Numbered from the stretch's first letter, positions 1 through 12,797 are shown. The stretch: DNA of 64,000 nt from Leptoclinus maculatus (GCA_032191485.1 JAVDOI010000010.1:10250194-10314193), one strand, 5' to 3'. Notes: generated by a model not told the origin, from the letters alone. Numbers and translations: made by a program.

Positions 1-849
1 CCTTTCGTCGACACCAAGGTAGATGAAACATCGTTGCAGATTGTTACGTAGCTAAAGCTTCAGCAAAGTTGTTAACAAGTTGTTTCAAGTGTGTCTGACT
101 GTTAAACTACTGGGAATGAGTGTGAGTCTGCTGTTTGTGTCATTTAGAACATGACATGATGAAGTTCTAATCTGACGTCATGAGAATTCTAAACATGTCA
201 GGTGGTTCCGTGACCTTCTGACAGTGAGGTCAAGTGTTGGCCTCTAACATAATGAACTCAACAGGTCACATAGACTGGTGCATAGTGGATTCCATATTTA
301 CCATAAGTCTGGTGATATTCTTATTCTCAATAAATCCCAGTTATCCAGAAACACACAACATTATTTACTCACTCTTTAAGGCGGTGACATGGTTATTATT
401 GTTCATTACCATGAACACACACTGTCATTATTTTGACTCAGTCCTACAGCCGCAAGTACTCACTAGAGTACGTATACATATACAGTACATATACTAAGTC
501 AAGGAGTCACAGGTCAAATAATAGTGAATGTGTTTGTAGACCAGAAAACCCCATGTGCCATAGAAACTTCCTTTATCTAAATAACTATGCAACACTACTG
601 GACAGTTTCACATTTGACATTACAGTCATTCATTGGTGTGTCCACATGTTACAAAAACTGTGCTTCTGTATCAGCTGCTCTTAAATTTCATTTAAATTAA
701 TTCAATATGTTTAAGCTGTAAACATGGCCTTTTTAAGTGCCCATTTCAAATATGATGATGTTATGTGAGTCTGTAAATAAATCAAGTTAACACATATATA
801 TACATATACATATATATATATATATATCACATATTGGTTTCTGTTCCAG

Positions 850-1025
850 TCTCTTGTTTCAACAGAAGTGAGAGAGTCAGAGATCATGTTTACTCTAGGG
901 ACAGAGACCAGCGGAGCAGGAGGTCACCTCGACGTGAGGGCCACAGTGTGACCTCTGAGGTCAACGGTGTGACCTCTGAGGTCAACGGTGTGATAGAGAG
1001 CGACACCACGGAGCAATTGAATTGA
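850..1025 (+). CDS. possible 3'-terminal coding exon of an upstream gene
   Basis: A pyrimidine-rich stretch ending in AG at 848-849 is followed by an open frame of about 58 codons that stops at 1023-1025. The peptide is basic and arginine/serine-rich (RDRDQRSRRSPRRE), then has two copies of a 7-residue unit (SVTSEVN, GVTSEVN) encoded by a perfect 21-bp tandem duplication at 946-987, and ends SDTTEQLN. Keeping the frame through a 21-bp duplication, and the acceptor-like start, argue for coding. I do not recognise the protein and the rest of the gene would lie left of the window. It could equally be a chance open frame. A 3' untranslated region could run to the AATAAA near 1875. Confidence 0.3.
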
Positions 1026-1321
1026 CCTCATTTGTTATGAATGGTGAGCTGTAGGAATTGAGCACCCCCTGGCGGAAGTTTGAGGTATTACAACCAGCTC
1101 ACAGCACACCGAGAGTATACACTTATTTGACCAGATAAAAGCAGTACATGTACCCACATTATACAGCCAGATAGGCCACGTGAATGTTAAGCCATCAAGA
1201 TTATATCATCTAATCATTATTACATATGTACATCGTTTAAAGCTGTATTTGATGTTGTAGCTAGCTTGTTGAGTGGGAGCTAACTGCTTTAACGCTATAA
1301 GCTGCTGGGTAGTGTAGTTCA

Positions 1322-1655
1322 TAGTGGTGGAAGAAGTGGTCAGATAGTTAGCTATAAGCAGCAGTACCACAGTGTAAAAATAGCCTATTACAAGTCCTGC
1401 ATTCAGACGTTTTATGAGCAAGATATAGACTACTATACATTTATATTTTTTTAGAGATGAATTTAATTAGATGGGTTAATTTAAAAAAAATGTCAAGACT
1501 CAAAGATGTAACATCCAAAACAAAACACACAATTCACAAAAAGGCAATGAATAGATTTTTTCTTTCCTGTCCTGTTTATCAGCACAACCCCTCAGATTCA
1601 TCTTGTGACTCTTTGGAGGGGCCCGACCCTTAGTTTGGGAACCACTGGACTGAAT
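1322..1655 (+). repeat. hAT-like dispersed fish repeat, decayed copy
   Basis: It starts AGTGGTGGAAGAAGTGGTC and contains the family landmarks 'cagcagtaccacagtgtaaaa', 'caagtcctgcattca' and 'tagtttgggaaccactgg'. The same landmarks recur near 20562-21078 and 39545-39910. The TGGTGGAA ends are typical of non-autonomous hAT elements in percomorph fish. No target duplication is readable. Confidence 0.55.
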
Positions 1656-3438
1656 ACTTAAGTGTATAAAGTAGTTCAAACTAGCTCCACCTGGACCACA
1701 CCAGTAAAATAATGCTTACAAATTGATGGATCAGTATTATTAATCTAATGTCATAAATGCACTCTTAAAATAAGAAACACTATTTTTCTAACACAACAGA
1801 ATATAATATATGTATAAACAGAATAGAATACAGCTTTATTCTACCATGTCAGGAAATGTGTCTTTGTCTCACAAAATAAAGTCAAAACAATCATCATTAC
1901 ACAATACAATCACACACAAATCATCTGCTTTATATTTGAAAAAGTTGCGAAAATTAATTTAAATGTTGTGACATGAGAATATCTTTGTGCTGTTTGTTCA
2001 TTATATTGGTTGCAAAGGTCCCCTTACTTTTTGTTTTGTTTGCCTGAGATGTTTCACAGTGTTGTCCAGACTCCAGAAGGCAAGAATCAGAGTGATAATT
2101 AAAGTGATTGGTTTGGTGATTCAGGTTTAGTGCCAGGTTTTAATGGCATCCTCTTGTGTCCCGGTCTGCAAAACTGGTCCAGAGGCTCCAAATCCTTGTG
2201 ACAATTATAATTAATATTCTGGCCTCAAACCATCTTGTGAAAGTAGCAGCTGAAAGTAATTGGGTGTTTGGACTTGAAAAACATGTATGCATTTATTCAT
2301 AAGGGGAGTGGGAGGTTATGTGAGAGCATTTTAAGGTTGTTAACAATATGAGGCTTGTGGAGCTGCTTCTGGTCATGACAAATCAATAAAGTATTTGTAA
2401 ATAATGTAAATAATGCTGTTGGACTATTTGTTGGGCATTATAAAGCTCCACAGGGACTGATACGTGTAAACCTGTGACCTTACTTGTGTACGTCCTTTCA
2501 CCATAATTTGGCCTTCTATTCACATAGGATACTATTATATTTAGTGTATGCAGCATTCAATAAAAGCAACTCATATAATGCAAATCAATGCAAACCTGCA
2601 GTAAACCTTGAGGCGTGTAATGTTCTTCTTCAGCTGCGTTGATGTTTTTATCTCACTTGCACAAGTGGACACATTTCTTCTCCTCTTCTTGCTGACCACA
2701 ATGTTCTTGTATTACATTTCATACAAAAACACAATTTAAAGCACTTTACATAAGCGTTAAAGAGGAACAGCAACAAACAACATTTAAATGCAAATTTAAG
2801 GAATAGAATTAATTAAAAAATACATTAAAAAGATAAAAAACAGAAATAAATTGGTCAAAATGTAAGTGTAAGGTGGATACCAAAACTAAGACAGCTAATG
2901 TAAATGAATAAAAGATGGCTGCTGATGCTTGACTAGAGGTGTGTAGAAGTGTTTTCATCCTTATGAGGGCTCAGTCTTTGACATGTTCAAGAACCTGAGC
3001 ACACTTTAGAAGCACTCTCCACCTTCAGGTGAGAAAAGATCATACGATTGTGAAACAGGAATAATGAACACACACATAAAGATTAAATAAAAACTTAGTG
3101 ATGTGCCCCAGATATGTTATTGCAGAGTAAGAAAAAAAAAACACGTCCACAGGAAGAATAGTCGTTCACCCATGGAAGATATCCAAAATCAATAGCATCA
3201 GTTTTGCTCATGCTAATGCAGCGCCTGTCCATTCAGACTGCAGAGGTGTTGAGCCGCTGTATCCCAATTTAGTGAAGAAGCTCGCAGACATACTGATAGC
3301 TTATTATAGGGTGAGCAATGAGGAGAGGCAACGTGAAGTGTTATACTCAGCACATATCACCTGCTGCTGATAACGACTACCTGCAGAGGCAGCCAGATTC
3401 ACCCACACAGGGAGACAAACTAGGACACATACAGTATA

Positions 3439-3447
3439 TACACACGC

Positions 3448-3518
<71 letters not shown>

Positions 3519-3537
3519 CACACACACGCACGCACAC
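3439..3537. repeat. (CA)n microsatellite
   Basis: About 50 CA units with a few CG interruptions. It lies about 160 bp from the mir-24 hairpin, on the downstream side in transcription order. The long THTHTH and VCVCVC open frames here are readings of this repeat. Confidence 0.95.
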
Positions 3538-3693
3538 CGTTTCTTTTGTGTCAGAAACGCAAATTCATCACTCCTGCTGCTGAGTGCTGTGATAAACATG
3601 TTTGTGGTCATCTGCGATGTGCTCCTTCTGATTCATTTAATGGGGATGATGACGACAGCCTTGTTTGCTCTGATTGGGTCACATTAGATGTCA

Positions 3694-3762
3694 CTCTTGT
3701 TCCTGCTGAACTGAGCCAGTTCTGCAGAGACACACTGAATCCAGTTCAGTAGGCACAGGAGT
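3694..3762 (-). ncRNA. mir24: mir-24 precursor
   Basis: The 3p arm (3718 down to 3697) matches conserved miR-24 at 21 of 22 bases, seed GGCTCAG intact; only the last base differs. The 5p arm (3756 down to 3734) starts GTGCCTACTGA as in the known star strand and pairs with the 3p arm across a short loop (TGTGTCTCTGCAGAA region). Both arms are where a Drosha/Dicer product needs them, so this is a full precursor and not a chance match. mir-27 lies about 370 bp upstream on the same strand, as in the vertebrate mir-23/27/24 clusters, so the two are probably cut from one primary transcript. The matches are to miRNAs recalled from memory, not to a database search. Confidence 0.93.
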
Positions 3763-4129
3763 GCACAACTCGGAAAAACTGTTCCAAAAATGATTTCAAG
3801 CACAAAGTTCAACCGGCAGTGGTTCCATTTTAAACTCTGTGAGGCAACGTAAGCTCATAGTTGACAAATTGATCATACTTTTATTGACTAAAATCATCTT
3901 TATCTTGAAAAATCTGCAGCTTTACGAAATAATCTTTACCAGAAATGCAGTGTTGAAAATGAACATCTTCTTCCTCCTCTTACCCCCACACTGTTCTGTA
4001 CCGTGTGTCTGGACATGCAAGACTTTTAAAGCATTCCTCTTTTACAGTACAGGTGGCCCATTCTTTTCCTCCAGTGCATCCTTCTTCCCTCACCTCTCCG
4101 TTCGGGGACGTTATGTGAGAGCTCATTCT

Positions 4130-4206
4130 TTCATGACACTGAACTTAGCCACTGTGAACAATTCCTGTTTGGTTCAATGCTCACTAATGAGCTAAGTTCT
4201 GCATCT
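4130..4206 (-). ncRNA. mir27: mir-27 precursor (27e-like)
   Basis: The 3p arm (4158 down to 4137) starts TTCACAGTGGCTAAGTTC, the conserved miR-27 sequence with seed TCACAGT, and ends in AGTG as I remember for the fish miR-27e form. The 5p arm (4200 down to 4178) reads AGAACTTAGCTCATTAGTGA, close to the known star strands (GCTTAGCTGATTGGTGA type). The arms pair around a loop holding TTGAACCAAACAGG. With mir-24 downstream, this is a fish mir-23/27/24 family locus. I found no convincing mir-23 within 1 kb upstream. Confidence 0.93.
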
Positions 4207-7200
4207 TCAGAAAAGTCATCCCATAGTAATATTCGCAGCAGGAAATCTGAGCTTTGTGTGTCTCATTCTGCAAGAAAAAAACAATCTTAAGACAACTCAT
4301 AGCATTATACAGATTTTTAATGGAGAACATGGATTTAATTCATGTTGTGATCATGCTCAGACCTCAAAAAGTAATAATATCTCTTGCGTAATCCACTAGC
4401 TGCTTTTATGCTGTAATTTATCTATGTCCTCACATCACTCTTCAATTCCAGTTGTGGAGGAATTATTTAGACTATTTCAGTAATTTCAAGTAATATAGCA
4501 GAGTGGCACCAGTCAGTTTTATATCATTATATAAGTATATATATATAAATTATTGTAACTTGTGAGACATGCAAGCTGCAGTTTTAATGTTGTAAATGTC
4601 TCTAAAATCTAAGTTTGCGCAGTAATTTGTAACTATAGCTTTCATATAAATGCAATAGAGTAAATAGTCAAGTAAACCACCTCTATGTTGTACTTAAGCA
4701 CAGTATTTGTATTTAGCTACTTTCACCACTGCTCAAATATAATTACCAAAAAAGTAGAAAAAAACACAGGCCGGATGCAGGCCTCGGCTTTCTGCTGCCC
4801 AATGACAGGTTTAGTACCCTTCATGTAAATGACTGCTGGGTGTTTCACAAACTTTAGATGCAGCTATCGGCTTTCTCTTTTCACACAGTGGGTATATTCC
4901 TTCCCCACCCGGCTGTGAAGAGTCTACCTCCATCGTTTGTACTCGGATAGTTTGTCCGAGCCTCAGGACGCAGGCTCAGTTTTCAGAATAAACAGTGGTG
5001 TCATGACATCACTGCTCGGTGGAAAACAACTGTCTCTCACGTTCACGCCGCCTCCATCTGGAGCCTACCGAGTAAACCTTAACGCACGCACAGGCATCAA
5101 TTGTATCTTGATTTTCAACAACAACTTACAACTTACTGCAAGCGTCAAATGATCATATTTAGACTCTTCTCGCCTCCAAGTTGCACTAGTTAAATCTTAA
5201 TTAACAGGAATGTGAAGATAACAACACTTATTCACAGTGTTAATTAGATCACCGTGTCATTTCCTCATCACTTCTTTATCCTTGTTACCTAAATAAGTCA
5301 CCATCATCCACTGTGTCCACAAAATTACTTGAATTTCACACCCTCGCAGCGGCACAAATCTTGTAAACACAACCCAAGAGTTGGATTAGTTTCAAGGGTA
5401 TCGGTGTCAAAGTGAAGTTACCTGAGATCGAATGCCATTATGTCATTTTTCACCCTGCTTTCAGGAGAAGAAAAGGCTGCTGCAGCCTTTGTCATCCCGC
5501 CACCTCATTCTTTTCTGTGGAAAAAATAAATCCATCTTTAGTGTTAAATAAGCAGGACAACAAGCTCACCTCCATACATGACTTTATTCAACTTCTCCAG
5601 GCTCTTCTGCTCAGGTTAACAGCCTCTTCTAGAAGTTGTGATGAGGAAACGTGGATGTAATAGGAGGACAGAGAAAAACAGAAAAATAGGGGACCAGAGG
5701 GAAAGAGCGGCACAGTCTAAATCAGTCGATACGAGCAATTTGGCAGCGCCACATTCAGCAAAAACATTCCCAAATGAGATAAGATGCACTTAAATGCATC
5801 ACAGTATAATTCCAACACAAGCTCTTGATTTCATCTCCGATTCGTCTTCTGTCAACCAAAGAGCTTAGACACCAGTCTTCATGCATCTTGTTGTAAAAGT
5901 GCCTGTAATAAAGTGTGAATCTCAACCTACCCGATTGTAAAGATCAGAGAGAGGCCCTCAGTGTTGTCAAACCCGATCTCTCTCTGCTGGTTTCTGCTGT
6001 TCTTAGCAAGACAGCGCTGCTCTCTGCTCCTCAAGCTGTTCAGAGCGAGGTGTGGGTGAGCGAGGGGGAGAGCATAAGTGAAAAGAGAGAAGGCACAAAA
6101 GGAGGGGGGAGACGGAGGGAGGGATTGAGGGAGAGATGATGGGATAGGTGTGGAATTTACACACCCTGCTGGTAGCGCACACTATTGGCATATTTGCTCG
6201 AGAGTGATGAGTCACCTGTCTTCTGGTGGAAGTAAGAGGAAAATGTGGGTTTCTGAGCGAGAGAGCGACACAAACTGAAATATAAAGTAACTAATTGTCT
6301 GCGGGACATGTCACTGTTTCAGTCAGTTTTGAGACAAAAGTTTATTTTATTAGAGTTTAAGATTACTCTTTGTGGAAATGACACCGACACACAAGGCAAC
6401 CTTTAGCATCTGTATGGGACGCACCGGGCTTTCAATGTAATGTCATCCACGTTAGGTACGTTATTTTGAAGTTATGTGTTTTCCGTAAATATGTTTCGTT
6501 TATTGTGTTTTACTGAGTTTACGTACATATTTTAACCGAAACGACAAAGTTTTGTTGCTCAAGTTTTTTTGTTTGAATTCTCAACATTAAGCACGTGTTT
6601 ACTGCGACCGTAGTGGAGCGTCATAGTTGACAATGAGAAAAACATAGAAAAACCTGCCTTAATAGGAGGACTATGCTGTTTTAACCACATGACAGAAAGA
6701 GTTCCACAAGTTATATATATTTAAAAAATGTACCCAGTAAGTTCCATGTTTTTCTTAAAAAGGCAGAACAATATTAAAAGTATATAATTCCTTGTTTCTT
6801 GCCTTGTTTCTTCCACATTGTGTAACCAGATTAGAGATAATTGCCTAATGACGATGATTCAGAAAATAGTTAACTTAGTTACAAAAAATACCTAAACTCA
6901 CATTTTTGCAAACTCTGTCCAGTTGTAACAAAGCAGAGTAGAACATGTAAACCTTCCCCCTTCCATCACATAAGGGCCCTCGTGTCACTCACCACACCCT
7001 CCATGTACATTCGGCCCTCTCTCCATCAGGATGATTGTTTTGATTTGATGGCTGCAACCCGATACCGAGAGCTTCCATACATGGTTGGTTCATCATGTCC
7101 CTGTCCCTCTACAGCGAGTCAGCGGGGCTGAAAAACACAGGGAGGCTGTCTCGAGTTGTTTTTCTCCTCTCGCCTTTTAAGAGCACTCTGCAGCGTGCTC

Positions 7201-7559
7201 CTCTGGCCCCTAATGCACCCGGTCCATTTAGCAAGGCAGAGCTGTGAAACCCAAGATCACAGGCATGGTCAAAAACAATTTCACCCTCTGATTGAGCCAA
7301 TATCCACTTTACATTTTGAGGAGAAACAGTAATCTGATATGTGTTACCACACACGCACAAAATACAAGTTCTGCATTTTGTAATCTGTTCATTTCAGAGT
7401 AAACCCTACACTTGTAACCAGTCACAATATGTCCGTCTCTGAAACCTCGGAACCTCTCCTTGATCTTCATTTGACCTTAGAACCTCGGCTCCTAAATACA
7501 CAAACTTATTAGTATTATTAGTATATATATATATATAGTAAAAACACACATTTTCTCAG

Positions 7560-7761
7560 CAACTCAGGGGTGATTGTTTTGCAGCGAGAGTTGCCGCGAG
7601 CACAAAGAGATGAGGCAGCTTCTGTGTGAAACCAGACCCGGTCTGGAGTGATGGGCAGTGCATGGCGGGGAGTCCTGGACGCATTAGCCGAGGCTAATGG
7701 GCTAGCTGGCTTCGAGAGGCCTGACTGTCCATTATGTGCGGCTACGGCTGGAAGAGTTTGA
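7560..7761 (+). promoter_or_regulatory. possible conserved non-coding element or 5' exon
   Basis: A relatively GC-rich patch in AT-rich surroundings. It contains the inverted pair ATTAGCC-GA-GGCTAAT at 7683-7698 (two facing TAAT cores, as homeodomain dimers bind) and ends at a good donor-like site (GAAG then GTAAAC, near 7761). It could be an enhancer or an untranslated first exon on the + strand. Only comparison with other fish can decide. Confidence 0.2.
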
Positions 7762-7914
7762 AGGTAAACTGCTTTTGACTGCTCTAATGTCCAACAAGCC
7801 CCATCACTCTCAAATTACGTGATACTGATGTCTGATGTTTGAATTTATAAATAAATAAATACAAATTCTGCTGGACACAAACTTTTATCTATTGTCTGTC
7901 GTCAAGTTCCCATT

Positions 7915-8042
7915 GTAATATCATTGGTGACCCCTTAACTTTAACAAGTGTCAACATTATAATTTATTCATTACTTTTTTTTTGTATGACAAAATACCTG
8001 CAAAACTAATGACATTCCCATCAGCCTCAGCTGTACTTAGAA
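7915..8042 (+). repeat. percomorph dispersed repeat (fragment)
   Basis: A fragment of the family also present at 13310-13600 and 32035-32500. Shared text here includes 'tgaccccttaactttaac', 'caaaatacctgcaaaac' and 'gacattcccatcagcctca'. No protein is encoded. Confidence 0.6.
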
Positions 8043-8525
8043 AAACTCACTCTTATCTCCATCTATCCATCTATCTGTTTATCCGTCTGTCAATCTATCT
8101 GATGGAAAATTGCAACCAAATAGGCCTACAGCTATAGTGGGGAATTATTTACAGCAATTCAATTAAAAAGTTTCAGTATCAGTTCCATCAAATACATTTT
8201 TCTTTCGTCATTTTTACGTAGTTTGACATTCACAAAAAGTGTCTAGACAAATCACCATGGCCCGTGAGAGCAAAATGATCCGTGCTTCACTGAAAAGGTG
8301 ACTCTTAATAGTTTGAATGGAAGTGGATAATGAGGGACTTGAATGTTTTCTGTCCTTGCAGTGAGTTTCAGGTCATTTGGCATCAGCTCTAGAGGGAGAG
8401 TGTAAGATAGTTAAAAAGGCCAAGGAGATGGGAAGGAGCCGCATGATGAACAGCTCTTTATGCAGAGGAAGTTGATTGATCTGCATCCCTTCCTGCATGC
8501 AAAGCCAACAGGCATTTTTTGAGGG

Positions 8526-8590
8526 AGAGAGAGAGAGAGAAAAGGAGAGAGGGAGATGGAGAGAGATGGAGAGAGATGGAGAGAGGGAGG
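8526..8590. repeat. GA-rich simple repeat
   Basis: GA dinucleotides mixed with GGAGAGAGAT units. Open frames rich in RERE or SLSLS across it are readings of the repeat. Confidence 0.85.
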
Positions 8591-9544
8591 GTGCTGTAGA
8601 GGGTGCTGTTGCATTAATTAAATCTGGAGGTGATAAATGCCTGAATAAGAGTTTTAGCAGCCAAGAATGAGAATGAAGGACAGAGATGGGCAGAGTCTTT
8701 GTAGCAGTAAAGGTTCTTTCACTCAGCAGAATTATTCGGAATAACATCCATGAAAAAGCTGAGCAATTCTATGTTCGATCAAAGTTAAGGGTAATAATTT
8801 AGAATACAACAGATTGCAACATTTATAAACATATAATTTGCACTGAAACATGCAAATAAAAAAAAAGAAGGAAATTAGTTAATTATTGCAGCAACAATTC
8901 ATTCCTGTGAACAGATGACCTTTCAAAACTGTCAAGGATCAGGAGTGCCACCTATTGATCATAATGAGAACTTTAATCTACTTTAATAGGTGCAAGAGAT
9001 CATTTCAATCAATTTCGTGTCTGCTTGGTTAAAAAAATGAACCAGGACAGTTTAACAATGTTCTACGTGCAAAGATCGTTTAGCTCGTGAGCAGCTGCAG
9101 AATGTGCAACACATTCACCCCGATATCCTGGACTCTCAGCGGGGTCAGTAGATATCCATTGCTTACAGAAAAGGAGAACAGCATCTGTGAAAATGGCCGG
9201 GCGACCTTTGACCCTCACAGTGGTTTGTGGGAGTCAGCATCACTGGTGCATACCAAGCTGTCAGGTCGGCTGCACCGCTGACTCCCTCGCGCCTCTGTGA
9301 TACAACTGGTATCACACAGGAAACGCAAAGAGCTAATTATATTACGTTTTAAGAGTTTACATTTAAAGGTGTATAAATAATCATCCAGAAATGATCCGTT
9401 CAGATGAGGTTACACTATGTTGTTTTTTTAATCACTCTTGAATTGAAGTTGTTTGTTAAACTACTACTTTAGTAAGTTTCCTGTGAGAACAATAACATCC
9501 TTCTACATACTGTGTTACATAGCTGCGTCCGAACTCCATTAAGG

Positions 9545-9790
9545 TTGCAAGCAACAATCATCTAATAATTGATTAGGTGTTTGGTTTTATAAAACAGTGA
9601 GAAATATCCAAGATAATTTCCAAGAGCCTAGTGATGTCAGACCATGTCTTGTGTTGTTTGTCCAAAACTCAAAAGATTTTTAAAAAATTTCGGAATTGAG
9701 AAGCTGGAACTTCTCATGCTTCAAAAATGACTAAAATTCATAATTATTCATCAAAATAGTTCCCAATTAATTTTGTGTCTATTGACTAAG
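9545..9790 (+). repeat. decayed non-autonomous hAT-type repeat
   Basis: It resembles the interior of the common teleost 'gggctgcaacta...' repeat: 'gtttggttttataaaacagtgagaaat', 'atttccaagagcct', 'ttgagaagctggaac' and 'caaaatagttcccaattaat' occur in the usual order. The ends are too worn to read. Confidence 0.5.
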
Positions 9791-11927
9791 CTCTAAATTC
9801 CATACTACATATTGTATACTGTATCATTGTTTGCAATGTATTCTATATACTAATCTTTACGGTATACTGTTTTTACAGTTAGCATACAAACAATTGTATG
9901 TACTTTATACAAACAGGAAATGATGCATTACAGATAAAAGCTAAATGTTTTCTGGTTATGTTTATTGAATGTTGGATTTTTGAGATCTCTCTGGAGCTGT
10001 TCTCACCACCATTTGCAATGTATTTTAATGTTTTGCATCTGTGAGTACCACTTCCGAACCTGACCTCCATTTCCTTTATGCATCGGCAAAATAGTATACA
10101 GCAACAGAACACCGATTTAAGTACTGAATATTTATACTTTAAAGGTGCTAAATTCTAAATTCAAAGCATTAACCTATATAGCAGCAACTTTTTGCTATGT
10201 AAACATTGATTAATGTCTACCTGACAGAGAGTGAAGTCACTCTCCCTCTGTGTTTGTTATAATTCAAGCGTTTCCTTGCTTTGTTGACATAGCCAGCCGT
10301 GCTTTTAATGCATGCGAGTCACTTTTAGTAGCCAGAACACACAATTTACTCTACACTATTGTGAGATATCCCTATAAACAATGTTGATGCTCACCAAAAT
10401 GTCTCTGGAAACAACGGCTTCTAAAACTACAAGCTGGGTTTTCATCCAAAGTGTTCAGTGGATGTGATGTTCATCATCCAAAAGCTGTTTTATGGAACGC
10501 ATTGTTCTCACTGAGGGCAGCTGTTGGTGGACAATGGCAGAAAAACAGACGATTATAATTATTTTTCAGGCAACCTGGTGGGGTTTTCCTGCTGTTGTGG
10601 TGTGGATGGCAGTGAAATGATGCACTCAGATGGCACAACATCACACTGCCATGCTCTTTGAACAGACTCTGTTTCCTTCAGAGTGGAAAAAACTAGATGC
10701 AAGTACGTTTAAACATGTCTCCAAGACAAGGCATATTATTTTGGTCACTCTTTGTGTATTATGACACAGGATCATTTCCAACAAACTGATAAAAAAAGAT
10801 TAGTTTTTGCTTACCTCCCTACTTTTATGTATTTCTATTTCAGCCAGTTTTATATGAGTTGCTACTAAAGTAAGATGTCACACGGTTTTTTTAATTAGTT
10901 TTTTTATTTAATCTGCAGAATAACTAGGCATCATTAGGAAAATGTAAGGATTGTTTTAAACAATGGGCCAGTTGTGGGTATATTCTTGCCTATTTCTGCT
11001 TCTAAATACATGTGAATAATAATGTGATCACATGAGAACTACACTGTAAGTTAAGATAAATGTCTTATTTTTTACTTTTAACAAAGAGCTGTTTTAGTGA
11101 TAAGAATGCTCTAAAGACTCAACTAAAGTTTGATCAACAACAGCTCCAGTCTGGACGTTGCCTCAGATGGTCCTCGCTACAGCTTTGATAATAATTTAGA
11201 AGATAGAAAAAGACTCAGCTCTCACAGACGGCACTAAATAAGACACTGCCACTTAAGGGGAGTCGCATAGCTTGAGCCAAGATTGAACATTGTGTCAGCA
11301 CAGTGTGTTAAACCACACTCCCAGGCTTGGCCGTTTCTGGAGTTGGTTCAACCAAGGTCTTGCATGACTGCCCGTCTTTCTTTAACGGATGTTCACGAGG
11401 CATAGAAACACCTCCACTGACGATCAGTAGCTCTTCTCACGATAAGGCTACACGAGGACATGTTTACAAATTCTCTCTGAATGGGACCACAAGGCCCTTT
11501 TTAATGATCCTCCATCTATCTGATCCTCGATCAGATTAGATGTGAACCACGTAATGGTCTCGACAGCAAGAAACTGTTGCTCTCAAGTGTTTCCACAGTA
11601 CATCAGGGGATTGTTTTTCTTTGCCAACTGCTGCACATTTCCATATCTACACGATAAAAGACACCGAGAGCTACTTGAAACATCCACAAAGGAGCAGCAC
11701 TATTTATTGAGAGCAAGTTTTAGTTTGAAGCAAATGTGAAGCAGTGGGAAGCAAATGATGATTTTGACATTAATTGTTTACCTTGAAGAATTTTTCACAG
11801 AATCATAACAGATGTGAAATTAAACACAGCACTGTAGACAATAAATGTCTGTCAGGTCATGTACGGCTTTGATTTCTCCCTCAGTGCACCGATTTATGTG
11901 CACCACTATTCATCTCAAATGCGAAAA

Positions 11928-11977
11928 AAACAGTGAAGCATCCAGCCTTTAGATAAAGGCTGGATGCTTCACTGTTT
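11928..11977. repeat. perfect 23-bp inverted repeat with 4-base spacer
   Basis: Arms 11928-11950 and 11955-11977 are exact reverse complements, separated by AGAT. The arms contain GTGAAGCATCCAGCC. The RNA would fold into an uninterrupted hairpin. I know no miRNA with this sequence, and real animal miRNA precursors usually have bulges and a larger loop. Confidence 0.9.
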
Positions 11978-12797
11978 GTGTTGCAAGGGACAGAGAACGA
12001 GTGATTCAGCTGTTGTTTGTGGGTAAACATGAGAGAACAAATGGACAGCCTCGAACTTGAAGGTCAGGGGACTGGCAGAAATTACTGGTTCGGACCATCG
12101 CTTGCTCCGTATCAATGAAACCAAATGTTCAAATTGCAGGAGGCTTGGAAAAAAAAACAAGAATTTAATGAATGCTTTCAATACAGCAAGGATGTTTGCA
12201 GTAATTATATCTGGCCTCCATTTAAGAATGAGTTAATCAATTCTGAATAAGTAGGTTTACTGACTTCAATGAACAGAGCCTCTAATTCTCAAAATGTTAC
12301 GTGATCAGTTTTAAATATCTGGATCTTTAAAATAAAGAAACATCCTTACTGTGCTGTGATTGGCTGGTACACCTCGACTGTTTAGCTCATTTTGCTCACA
12401 GGGGAAGTTTGTCTTCAGGGCTTTCTGCCAGAAAGGCTTTACTTTAACTTGTTCCTACCTAACCAAGAGGGTCTGTTGCCTTAACCAAAGGATTTCTGGC
12501 AGAGGCAAACTTCTCCCATGTGTGCTCAATTTCTGTAACCAGGGTAGCATGAAAGTGGAATTAGCAAGCTAGCTAGCTAACTAGCCAGCCGCTAAATGAG
12601 TACATTGCTATCGCCAGATGAACCAGTGTAACATGAAGGCATAGTGGAATTATGAGTGAACTATGACAACTACATCCATAGCAAAGACTCTTGTAGCTAA
12701 TACTAGCAAGTACGTTCACATCCCGTCTGATACCAAAAGTTTAATGATTTGTACTTATGAGGTTATGTCACAATGCTACGACCACTGAGGGACAACT

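Larger units (their letters stand above)
1026..3693. other. gene-free stretch with a repeat copy and a microsatellite
   Basis: AT-rich sequence with no supported exon. It holds a decayed copy of the 'cagtggtggaagaagt' repeat at about 1322-1655 and the (CA)n tract at 3439-3537. The open frames here are short or are readings of the CA tract. It could include the 3' untranslated region of the exon ending at 1025. Confidence 0.5.

Noticed and set aside
3304..3752. Open frames of 77-144 codons with long TH or VC repeats
   Set aside because: They are readings of the CA microsatellite at 3439-3537. The same applies at 21800-22178, 23004-23306, 44435-44784 and 56411-56752.
4225..4300. Possible mir-23 relic upstream of mir-27
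   Set aside because: Only CAGATTTCC-like 3' similarity; the miR-23 seed is absent and no partner arm pairs with it.
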